DNA from: Stereocaulon alpinum
Lineage: Eukaryota > Ascomycota > Lecanoromycetes > Lecanorales > Stereocaulaceae
Assembly: GCA_018257865.1 (NCBI GenBank)
Contig: JAEUBA010000012.1
Coordinates: forward strand, 248,001-312,000
Reading direction: 5' to 3'
Length of the DNA: 64,000 nt
Positions 11,001 through 21,390 of the stretch are shown here, one piece after another. Each line of letters starts with the position of its first letter. The stretch's first letter is position 1. The translations under genes and the position numbers were made by a program. A model generated the notes under the pieces. That model did not search any database and was not told the origin of the DNA. It was given only the letters and a program-made list of their open reading frames with translations.

Positions 11001-14000
11001 CGATTCTGGAGCGGCCGTGCGCAGTGCACATTCTAGCGCAAGACGTCAAAGCAGATTGTGCAAGTACCACGCCAATGGCATGTAAGCCTGTGTAAATAGC
11101 TGACGTGAGCGCAGGTATCGCTGCATTCAAAGGAAGGTGCTCTTTAGCTTAAGAAATTTTGGGCGACAGCATATACCTGCCACTTGCGGATGCTTTGAAA
11201 TAGGGAGCCACCCATAAGCTCTCTCAGCATCTTAATTTGTTTCTCCTTCTTGAACAGTTCTCCATGTGGTCGCAGTCCCAATGGCCCCCACGCTGGTCAT
11301 CGGGAAGGCCCGATGTCCTGCTAGGTCATTTAAGGAGCGCCAGCTGATTTCCGTCTTCCTTTTCACTGGTTCCAATCTTAATCTTGGTAGATGAACTCAA
11401 CGTGTGCAATTGACGTAGGAGCCCACCAAAGCTCTACAGCTCTCGGAGAATTGACTGTTGCAATCAAGGGCCCGAGTAATGCTGGGACTAAGACGGGCAA
11501 CACCAAAACGCGTCGCAATCTCGTCCGGCACAGTAACTGAAATCAATCGCTTCGCATGGCCGAACGGAAAGGATCAAATATGGCAGTCGGTGCGACGGAA
11601 CCCCCTTTCAACCTTGTGAGAAGTCCTACAAGCGAGACAATCCCGAAATAGCTTGTTGGAAAATCCTTCAATTTCGAATTGATTGCTTTTCATGTCGCGG
11701 ACCGAGGTTGACACCAACTCCGATCGAAGATTTAGTGATACGATAGTATGATGTGTCACCTCGTTTCCTGATGAAAAATGATATGGCGTTCGAGGCGCTA
11801 AGAGAAATGTGACTAGAGCAAGATAGAGTTCTTGGTACCTGCAGTAGTGTTTCAGCCAATCAAGCCCGAAGCCCAGCCCGAGGCTTTCAACCCGAAGTTG
11901 ATATCAGAGCTCAGAAGTGTGCGATTGTCAATTGATCAAGCTGATAGGGTGCTTTTTCCCTTCTCTTACCAAGGTAGAGGTTACTTGCTTATGAGGCTTT
12001 AGTTCGTGTGGCCAATAGTCTGTGAGGCGAAAACGATCGACGGGATGGCTGTGCAAGCGTCGCTTTCGTATCCAATGACCAGCTCACTACCTTTTCAGAG
12101 CTTTCCAAGTGCGTAATAATAGAGACTTACTACGCTGATCCCAAGCCTTAGATTCTGGCGTTGTTGAGGTCAGTCAAACACTAATTTGACCTACGTGATA
12201 GTACCAAAGGTTCCACTCACCCATAGAACCCCATTCTGCCTATATTTCCGGTAACACAGAGTGGCAAGCACGCCATCACGTTGTAGATCTCATCAGCTTC
12301 GCAGCTGGTCGTGATGTACTTGGCCGGTGGGGGCTGACGAGACTAATAACGGAGGTGCCAGCATCCCGGCGATAGGGGCTTTATCGAAGCTGTTATGCTG
12401 TTTTGGCGGCTACCCTTGGGACAAGGGTTTCAACGTCAACCCCTACAAGGCGTTTCGATGGGCTTCACTGCTCACTATCAGTAAGGGCTAACGGACTCCA
12501 GCTGAGTCTGGGAATGTAGCTCGGTGAATTGCAGGTTCGAGCAAACCAGACAAGGAAGTAGGCGGATCAAAGGAGCCAGGCCTGACGTGTGAAACAAACG
12601 ACCGATCAAGCCTGTTTGGCCAGAAAATGGGAAAACTGGCCACCCAATCGGATGGGCCTTCTTCTCTGTGCTCTTCATCCGAAGAACCGGTGTTTCGGTG
12701 TTGATAGGGATATGTCGAGTCAGAAGTACTTACTCCTCTTGGGGCCTCGGCGTGTCAAAGTACGGTTTACTTACCTGCGAAAGACGAAGGATTCTCCATT
12801 GGCGCTAGCGGTTGAGTTTGCAGCTTAGCCCCCTCGACCCGGAGACTGCGTGTGACTCTCATCTCCTTTAGCCACGGCGTGCGTAGTATGATCCTTAATA
12901 CTTTGCATGGCTCTTCTTGAGGTACTTCCTTATACATCGCTCAGACGTGCGTCGTCTCGCTCAGACGTTTCGAGAAAGTGTCTCAGTCTCAAACTTGAGA
13001 ACACGACAACACTGCCTCGCGCTTGTCATCTCCTCAAAGCCACAGCGCTTTTTATCCGCGTGTCAATTTGATACGTAACAGGCGCGAGTAAGGACAGAGT
13101 TTTGTTCCTACAGTAGCTCCCACTTAGTATACGTTACAGACTTGGTGCAAGCCTCTCACAGGCCGTTGAATCAGCCCCGATCTCATAGATCGAACCCCAG
13201 GGACCTTGCGTTGCTTATTTGCCTACTTGCGTTTTCGATGCCGCCCAATTGGATGCCTTAATACCCGTCCTCGTGCTCAGCTGCTGGCTTTGTTGGTCTG
13301 TAACAGCCGAGAGGTGCTGGTCTGTCTCCGTTAATGGCGTAAGTCAGCTGCACAAGGAAGTTTGGCCCTTGGGTCGGGGTACTGGCCTTGTTATCACAAC
13401 ACCAGTGTGGGTCCCCAGGACCGACGATCTTTCGCCCCAAATCGATGAATCAATGCATTAGCTGACCGTTGTGTATGCATAAGGCAAACGCAGCCTCACA
13501 GCATCCCTGTGCATATCGTATGTGTTTCTTCTGGATTGATGGGACCTTTTGCTATCGGACATCAACACAGGGATTCACATCCTGCCTTGAAGAACTTCAT
13601 TCGGCCCGGATCACCACACCACCACCCTTCAATATTCAGTTTACCCTTTTCTTGTCTTGATCTGTGATCTGTTCTATTCCCTCTTTAGGACTCTCTATAG
13701 GTCTCTCCATTCCTTTGGTATCCTTGCGTAGGTCGGTTATTCCACTTCATTAGTGACACGCTCCTTCCTTACATGAATCATTCACCCGGCTCTACATGGA
13801 CCTATGACTCAGTTGAAGGATCACATTGTTGCTTCACCATATGACTGGTGAGAAGTCCCCTAAGCTATGCGTTGGTTCTCTACGAAGCCATTTCCATGTT
13901 TCTGACGAGTTGGTTAGTGACGAGACACTTGGCATAGCGTACAACTTGAAACCACGACTCCCCCAACGATCACGCAGAATAAACTCCAAGAGCCTTCGAG

Positions 14001-14130
14001 AATACCTTAAGATACCTGGTGTATCATCAACAATCTGGCTGTTTACGAGACCCCACCTGCTTCGCCTGAGTGGCTACGAGGAGCACCCTCCAACTCACCG
14101 TTCGGCCACCAATTTGGCCGAACGAGTGGG
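8048..14130. other. Gene-poor 6-kb stretch
   Basis: No gene could be supported over about 6 kb. Open frames are short (up to 148 codons), scattered on both strands, and lack family similarity or consistent splicing. Frames at 8331-8560, 8595-8942 and 9999-10445 were considered and not accepted. There is no strong AT bias of the kind left by repeat-induced mutation. A short direct repeat (CTCGCTCAGACG-like, about 12947-12966) and two inverted CTACTGTAG copies (10910 and 13108) are the only patterns noted. The last about 500 bp are pyrimidine-rich and are probably the promoter of the gene at 14131. Confidence 0.4.
14100..14123. repeat. Inverted repeat/hairpin immediately upstream of the 14131 start codon
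   Basis: A perfect 8-bp inverted repeat, GTTCGGCC (14100-14107) and GGCCGAAC (14116-14123), is separated by 8 bases. It ends seven bases before the ATG at 14131. If transcribed it would form a GC-rich hairpin at the start codon. As DNA it contains CGGCC...GGCCG, a form that zinc-cluster factors can bind. Confidence 0.6.
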
Positions 14131-15430
14131 ATGGACGGTGATGGACAACGACGAAGGCAATACGAACAGGCAAACTATCCCCAAGGATACTCTGCTAGTT
14201 TTGGTGGCCAAGGTTCCCAAGCGCCAAATGTACAAAATGTGCGAGGAGTAACACAGGGCGAGGGTTCGGATCGTTTCAGGCAACCACATATATTGACGAC
14301 GCAAACCCCCACATCTGCACCTTTGCCTGTAGCTGCGGGGAGCCCACAAGATCTGGGAAACTATGGCTATCTGCCCGGACAACAATATACGACTCCAGGT
14401 ATCCACGGCCCAGCATTTCCATACCAACCAGAGTACGCTCAAGAGTCTCAGCGGCAGCGATATCCCCAGTACCAACCGCAAATGATGTACCATCCTTTGC
14501 AACAAGCACAACAGCAATCTCCGTATGAGCCCAGTGCTCAATACCAGCCACGACAAGCTGCAGCTGAGGTTCTGTCGAGCCAATTCGGAGTTCCACCCCA
14601 TTTCTATAATCAAGGAGATGTTGCCAATGTTTCGGGGGCTGCAGTGATGCCTCAGACATACCCAACAGCCGCGTATCAGCAGTCGATGCAATATAACCAA
14701 CCCACATCGCTTGGGCGCTCAACTCTCGCGTCTTCATACCCGACAATGGCACAAGATTACAGGGAAAATGTGAACCCTGAAGAACTAGCAGAGCCAGAAC
14801 AAGAGCCAGACAACCGCGCTGAGCTGTTCGCAACCTACCATACTGCTTTACGGGAGACGAATGAAAACACTTTTAGGGGCAGATTGATTGAGGCTGGTGC
14901 CTCATTAGCGAACCTTTCAGAATGGTTATTGACGCATGCTGCAGGTCTTGGTATGTCAGTGACGGTGGAATTACGGGTTTTCCGGAGCTAATGACCGCAG
15001 GGCTATCAAGAGATGACCAGAGATTACATGCGGAACGCATCGAGCTTTGGGATAATTTCAACAACTGCTGGCTTGCTCTGCTTCAGCGCCAGAAGGATGG
15101 TACACAGCAAATGCTCGATACAGGACAATCTCCGGCTAGACCGCAGAGCCTGCTGCCTGTAGAGACTCTCAGGAGATTGGGCGAAGACCTGGTAAACCAT
15201 GCAGATGAACTCGAAAAACTTGGACTCGTAGACTATCAAATGGGCGTCGCTGAAGAAGAGATTCTTGATAGTAAGTTTGCTACGGCGAAGATCTTCTTGA
15301 TGTACATGGTTGTTCGATGGTTAATTCGTCTGCAGTTCTCGGAGAATGCATTGACTTGCTGGCTACGGACGAGGAAGAAGATCCTGAAATGGAACCAGGC
15401 GCTCAATCAACCCAGACCAGCAATCAATGA
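14131..15430 (+). CDS. Unknown protein: prion-like Gln/Tyr/Pro-rich N-terminus, helical C-terminal domain
   Basis: The model has three exons: 14131-14950, 15001-15270 and 15336-15430 (394 aa). Introns of 50 and 65 bp have GTATGT and GTAAGT donors and CAG acceptors. I do not recognise the family. Residues 1 to about 225 are low-complexity and rich in Gln, Tyr, Pro and Ser, with almost no charge (YPQYQPQMMYHPLQQAQQQ), a composition seen in prion-like RNA- or transcription-associated proteins. Residues about 230-394 look globular and helical (ELFATYHTALRETNENTFRG, NLSEWLLTHAAGLGL, ERIELWDNFNNCWLALLQRQ) and end in an acidic stretch (LLATDEEEDPEMEP). Splicing joins GLG to LSRDDQ cleanly. An inverted repeat sits directly upstream of the start. 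Another in-frame ATG lies a few codons downstream. Confidence 0.75.
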
Positions 15431-17558
15431 GCGGCCTAGTATCTGATCTTTCAAGCGCCCGTGGAACGTCTTTCACTACGAAAGCCTCTACCCATACAGC
15501 CTGCAAGTCCAACGAACTATGTACAGCATGCCAACCGTTCCACTTCAATTCTCTGCACACGAGAACTCACGGTACATAATAAAATTCCACGCGCAAAGAC
15601 TATCACCACCATCAGTACATACAAGCGGCGACCTCTCCCTATTGATTTTCCAAACAGTACAAAAGATACGACTTTCCTTTTTCCATTCTTCAACACCCAT
15701 ACCAACGTATCGCGGTACTTCATCATGCATGATTACGGCCTAGACTTAAAAGGGGCAATCGGACACCAAGGCGTTCAATGTCAAAGGACTAGGCAGAAAA
15801 TACCCAGGGAGGCACTCGTCATTTTCGTCATTTTTAGCTCGCACTGGTCTACATCACGAGATTGTACACCGCAGCCCCACGGGGCTTTCATTGTTATCTG
15901 GCATCGGCATGGGCCAGGAAAGAACCGGGCACGGAGCGTCCGGACGCAACACCAAAGCAGGCTTTGGTATTTTAGATACAGGTTGGCGCAAGCCTCAGTG
16001 GGAAAAGGGGGAACGGGCCATGGCGGAAGCAAGCTTCAAGTGCTTATCAGCGAGGCAGTGGAGACAGTGGAGATACAAGGCTCGCCACAGAGGTGGTGGT
16101 GTGTCAGAGATGAGCATAGTGGAGTGCGAGATTCGCATCCTGTGTGGGCAAGACCACGGAACACAACGGCCCTACTACACGTGCAGCCCAGCGCAGCGGT
16201 AGTGTGCTCAAGTAGCGGTATCTTAGCATCACAATATGAGGAAAAGGTATCATCTACCTTGGCTGTACGCTTGCTTCACCCCCATGTCTCGATGCCGCCA
16301 GACAGACAAACACACCACTATCGAGCCACATCAACACAACACCAGCACCAAAAAAACCAAAAAGCCGAGGCCAAAAATAAATAAAAAGTAGTTGAAACCA
16401 CAAACCACCACCAAGTCAGCCTTGCCCCCTAATGCAGCCCAATCACCCAACAAATATTACAAACCCACATCACACCCAGCAGTCCCAATGCACCTTAAAA
16501 ACATGAGTCTGAAAGTACGTAGTAGCGATCGACGATGCGTGTAAAGTTGCCCCCCTTCATCTGCAGAAAACGGCGCTAAGGATCAACGTTGCATGACATG
16601 ATTCAAGCAGGGGTCATGACGGGTCGGGGAAGCGAGTCAGGCTGTATCCTTGCTGGCTAGGTATGAAGATGAAACACAGCCCTCCTCATCACGAATAAGA
16701 AGAAAAAATCTTGGAATCATCAGGCTTGAAGAGGACCCCCGTGACCTTTGTCCCTAGGTGCCGGCTCTAAGAAGGGCCTCTAGGGTGGGTGCTGAAACAA
16801 GGTGCCTACCTACTGTAGAACGACCACGGTCATCTACAGTAGTTCTTTGGGCGACGGCTCTGGGGCCGGCCGTTCCGGGGCCTTTCTTTTGTTTTTGTTT
16901 TTTTGGGCAAGGTACAGTAGTGTTTTTTTTTTGTAGGATTCTTGGTTTTTGGTGGAGGATGATTGGGAATGTGTGGGGGTTGATTTGATTTGCTGTGCTG
17001 GGTGATGGGGAGATAATGAAGGCTCATGTTCCTGCAGAATGTGAAACTGTGGGGATCCATGCACGGTTTCCTACCTTGATAAGACAGGTTTTGCAGGTAG
17101 GGATCTTGGCAGAGTTCTAGGCAGACGTGCTTTTTTACATTCGGGACGCTTTTGCCAAGTTGATGGAGATGTGGGGATGACGAGTCAATCTTGGTTAGGG
17201 TTGACAAGGGCATGTGAAGTAACGAAGAAGCTAGATGGACAGCGGTTTCAAATAGATACGTGGCGGAGCAGGACGTGGCAGAAGAGCACCGGAACTAGTG
17301 AACATTGGATCTTAGAGACTCCACGTAGTCACCTTGAAGCTGGTGCCTTGAGGATGATAACAATCATTCGAGCTCGCCAAGTGAAGCCTAATATACGCCG
17401 CCGTTAGTTGTAATCATCGTCAAGATAGCCCTTCGAGGGTCTGGGTCATTCGTGAAATTCCTTCAATTGATGTCATCGATGATCCTAGCTTCATCGTCTT
17501 TGCCTGCAAATATTCGCCTTGGAAATGTTGGAACGGAGCATCGCCTGGGGGTATTAAA
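15431..17558. other. Convergent intergenic region, about 2.1 kb
   Basis: Lies between the 3' ends of the 14131 gene and calcineurin B. No frame here is convincing as a gene. A run such as the open frame at 15461-16384 is rich in rare residues and overlaps competing frames. Short AC-rich and T-rich tracts (around 16330-16390 and 16880-16940) and one perfect hairpin at 16810-16842 are present. Confidence 0.4.
16810..16842. repeat. Perfect 10-bp inverted repeat (CTACTGTAGA / TCTACAGTAG)
   Basis: Arms at 16810-16819 and 16833-16842 flank a 13-base loop. The core TACAGTAG recurs nearby at about 16911, and CTACTGTAG or its complement also occurs at 10910 and 13108. It could be a fragment of a small mobile element or a transcription-end hairpin for one of the converging genes. 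Confidence 0.5.
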
Positions 17559-18596
17559 CTAGAATTGATCTGTACGGCCGTAAGCACAGGCCACGACAGT
17601 GATCTCAAGATGGGGAATCGGATAAGGCCGCGGAGAGTGTATGGCTTGCGAATCAAACAAGACGGAATCGTACCTAAAGTCATACTCATGGAAATATCCG
17701 TATTCTCCACCATCTTCGTGAATTCTTCAAAGCTGATCTTGCCATCCCGATCCGTATCCGCCTCCATGATAGTCTTATCCACAATCTGTCAACATCTCAC
17801 TTGTCAGCTGGTGTCTGCTAATACAATGAAATCCGTTCCGTCGTAAGCGTCGGCAGTTCGGCTTTGCCTCCGCTCCTCGTCTGCACTCCACAGCTCTTTA
17901 GGGCAGCATGGCTTTCTCCTCGCAAAGGGTTCTCACCTGCTGTAATTGCATGTCCTTCAGATTGCTCCCCACCATCATCTTCAACACAATGAACAGTTCC
18001 CCATTGCTTATGTAGCCATCACGATCGATGTCGTATACTTTGAACGCGAATCGAAGCTTCTCTTCTTTGTTGCCTTTCGAGCTGAAGGCGCTCAGGCCGG
18101 AGACAAATTCTTGAAAGTCGACGTCGCCACCACCATCTTCATCAAATATGGCGATCATTCTGTTTTGGGAGACAGGTCATTAGTTGGGGGATCTTTAGGG
18201 CCGTAGGAGCGGCTGAGGGGCAATACGGAGAGGGAGCCTGTACCGAGTCGCAAGTGGATTGGAGGAGACTTGGGGGAGAGAGAGGAACTCGTCGCGTTCT
18301 ATCGTTCCGGAGTTGTCCTGTATTGATCATGAGCTTCTAGCATAGCGATACCATCGATAATATATTCCCACCTTATCGAGTTTCATAAATCGCTTTCTCA
18401 ACCTGTCAACTTCTTCTCGGTCGACTGTGCTCGTACTACCGCATCAGCGTCTGATTTGAAACGTAGACATTCTGCATAGTGCCTCACAGTTCGATCCTTG
18501 TATGATGCTGTCCAGCAGCTGACTACTCGATCCTGCTCCTCCGCGACGACGTGCGTCCATAAGAGCTGCATTGTTTGGGTCGTTTGTGTCGGTCAT
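17559..18596 (-). CDS. CNB1: Calcineurin regulatory subunit B
   Basis: Ca2+-binding subunit of the phosphatase calcineurin (Ca2+ stress, growth and antifungal tolerance signalling). The model has six exons: 18596-18488, 18424-18372, 18317-18244, 18159-17937, 17785-17674 and 17569-17559 (582 nt, 193 aa). Four EF-hands are visible: DKDNSGTIERDEF, DEDGGGDVDFQEF, DIDRDGYISNGEL and DTDRDGKISFEEF. The last exon holds only 11 nt and encodes the end of SMTLDQF. The N-terminus is unusual. The family normally begins with Met-Gly for myristoylation, but here the ATG at 18596 gives MTDTNDPNNAALMDARRRGG before the conserved QLLDSIIQGSNF. No ATG-GGN was seen upstream to 18840. The gene diverges from EPL1. 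Confidence 0.93.
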
Positions 18597-19095
18597 GGTT
18601 GAGGTGGCGCCACTTTGATAAGCTGAATAGGTAGATTTCAATGTTAGCGCATTGCGATTCCGAGTGAAAGTCGACTCAAGATGTTGTGAATATGGTCCCG
18701 TTGTAGCTCAAGTTACGGTGGAAACGGGTTGTGATGATACAAGCTGGAGCTATGTAGGCTCGGTAGGTACGAGTTTAAATCTTGGGGGTTACTCTAAAGG
18801 CTAGAGGGGAAAAGTGACAAGGGTGGCGGACGCGCTAGACCCCCCCTCGGCGGAACAACAACTCTCTCTTTGCAACGCAAATGCAGCAAGCGTGTCGCAA
18901 TAATACTCAATCATCAACAACAGCGCCACAACACCCCCAGTCATCACCGAACGCGATACTTTCCATCAACACGCCCCATCATTCATCATCCTTGTTAAAA
19001 TCTGTTATCATATTCATCATGCGGTGTCGTACGAGTTGAATAGTACATCATGAAATCTTCGACAGTTTCTTGGCTTTCCTCGCTGCGAAATCAGG
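18597..19095. promoter_or_regulatory. Divergent upstream region of calcineurin B and EPL1
   Basis: About 500 bp lie between two start codons pointing away from each other. It contains a C-rich/CA-rich stretch near EPL1 (18840-19010). No specific binding site was recognised. Confidence 0.5.
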
Positions 19096-21053
19096 ATGAC
19101 CAGATCCACCACAGCCGCCGCAGCCCTTGGGGCCCATGCAAGGGTGAGAACTCGCAAGCTCAATACCCGGACGAATCTTGCCATACTCCGCCAAGAGGAC
19201 CTTCAAGACTTAGACGATGAAGCCCAGAGGAACGTCCCACGGATCGATACGGGCATCGAGAAGGCGGAGGAAAGCGTACGAGTTCCCATTCTCTTAAACC
19301 TCTCTGTATTGTTGCGTTCACTTTCCTGCCGCCTATTGCGCAGGTTTTGATGTTCCGTTTTCAGTGCTCAGGATCAACACCCTAACACGTGATCTAACAG
19401 GAACACCATCTGCAAGCCGCACTATCAGCTTCAAATGCCGCAGCCATCGGTGGTAAAGTCGCTCAGATATATATTCCAACTCCGGATGCGGTCCCGAGTT
19501 CAATTGACTATGAGAAACTTTATCCTCTCAAGTATAAGCAGCCACAGTCGTATATTCGGTTTTCGTCAACTGTAGAAGATGTCGCTGGCTGTCCATATAA
19601 CATGGATGAACAGGACGATGCTTTCCTAAAGTCAATGAACAAGAAAAAGAATGCGTCAACACAGTGTTCCGAGGCTGTTTTTGAGGAGGTAATGAATTGC
19701 TTTGAGGAAACGGCCCAATCCCAACAGCCTTGGGCGGCAGTAGACAGTCCACCTGTGATTTCATATGATATCATCGAAGAAACAATGGACGATTACCTTG
19801 ACTATGCTCAGAAGAGATTCGCCAAGGAGATCTATGAGCACTGGAAAACTCGAAGATTAGAGGCCGGCAACAAATCATTAATACAAAACCTTAAGGCAAG
19901 TCATCAGTCCCTCATCGGTATACGTAAATATTGACATAGTCAGTTCGAGACTGGTGCAGACACCGATGATGCTGATCCTTACGTCTGTTTCCGGAGGCGA
20001 GAGGTTCGGCAAATTCGCAAGACTCGCGGGAGGGATGCTCATAGTGCCGAGAAGCTTAAGAAACTCAGAAAGGAGCTTGAGGAGTCTCGCGAGCTGTTAG
20101 CAATGATCAAACAGAGGGAACTCCACAAGCGGGAGCAACTTGAAGTAGAGAGACAACTTTTCGAACAACGCACAAATCTGAGGCAAGTTAAGCAGAATCT
20201 CCCGGACCAATATAAGCAAGGAGACGAAGACATCCTCATCAACCAGAAGGTAAGAGTAATATTCACCACTTTTGACAAGTGTGACACTGACGCATTGTAG
20301 CCAAAGAAAAAGCCCCTGGAGATTACTCAGCGGATGCCGAACATTCAGATTCCCCGAAGAACCGATGGCCGATCTGCAGAAACCGATCTGCTCCTGCTCT
20401 CTGAGTGGCACGCGGAGCGAGAGCGAGAGATTTCGGAGGCGATTGAGGAGAAGATTCGACAACATGAGAAGTGGAACGAAGGCTTCGTTGACTTGACCAT
20501 GGCCCCGTTGACACCTCCATCAGAGACGGGTATCGGATCGACTTTTCGTACCGCAACAACGGAATACTTCTTACCTACACCACCTGCCTCAGTTTCTTCG
20601 GAGCATTCTGGAGACGGTGGGATGGATTTCGGGACCGTAAACCTAAACAAAGCAGAGTCGGTAGCCGTGCGCTATGCGTCTCCATCCTATGACGGACCAT
20701 GTCATAGTCAGCCCTCTTTCCGACGTAGATATGGCAGAGGTGGCCGGCTATTGATCGATCGTAGAGGAATGCGTATGGCGCAAAAGGAAAACATGGATAC
20801 TGCCATTGCAGATCGGTACAAGTATGACGATGAGGACGATGAGGACGAAGTGCCGAGGTACTATATCGATCCATTCGACACTGAGAGCATGGTATTCAGA
20901 TCCAGAATTCTCCCAGGGCAACCTACGCAAGCACACATGCAGGCTATGAGGGCACAGAGAGACGCCGCTATAGCTGCTGCACAGGTAGCAAACCACGGCA
21001 ATCCTTCGACGAGGTCTGCACGGCAGCCAGGATCCGATGGGTACCCAGCTTGA
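19096..21053 (+). CDS. EPL1: Enhancer of polycomb-like protein Epl1 (NuA4 scaffold)
   Basis: Scaffold of the piccolo NuA4 histone H4/H2A acetyltransferase, holding Esa1 and Eaf6 on nucleosomes. Exons are 19096-19275, 19401-19895, 19944-20249 and 20301-21053 (1734 nt, 577 aa). The N-terminal EPcA region starts MTRSTTAAAAL and contains VRTRKLNTRTNLAIL and the conserved YNMDEQDDAFL segment. A long Lys/Arg/Glu coiled coil (KLKKLRKELEESRELLAMIK) follows, then a Pro/Ser- and Asp-rich C-terminus. Intron 2 (19896-19943) uses a GC donor (AG|GCAAGT) and a normal CAG acceptor; the joined reading NLK-FETGADTDDADPYVCF fits the family. The gene runs tail-to-tail with RKM4. Confidence 0.94.
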
Positions 21054-21390
21054 GGTAGTGCTGGATGACTGCAACCCCGCCATTGCTAGACAGGAGATCC
21101 ATTAAGCTGGAGACACACTGGGCGGCTGCTGCGCACGCTACAGTGCTGGATTATCGACACAACAATAGTGAGCTGTCGATCCGTACCATGCATAGGACAG
21201 GCTATGAAGATCCATGTGGAGAAGTCGTCTGCGAGTCTGATTGTTGGGAAACGGAAAGTGGACTATCCATTTGTGAAGCATTAGATGTTGGCGGGATGGG
21301 GATCGAAAACCTCATACCCAGCAGTTGTGTTCTGGCGTAGCCTAGAGTACGAGATCCCGAGTGACAAGTAACCAAACAAAGACAAAAAAA
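21054..21390. other. Convergent intergenic region EPL1/RKM4
   Basis: A 337-bp gap between two stop codons, presumably 3' UTRs. The open frame covering 21065-21340 has no coding signature. Confidence 0.5.

Noticed and set aside
12515..12545. GCAGGTTCGAGC, a second B-box-like sequence
   Set aside because: There is no complementary T stem, and no acceptor, D or anticodon arm at tRNA spacing upstream.
10910..13116. CTACTGTAG copies in opposite orientation as terminal repeats of a 2.2-kb transposon
   Set aside because: Similarity is limited to nine bases, there is no target-site duplication or transposase frame between them, and the core also occurs elsewhere.
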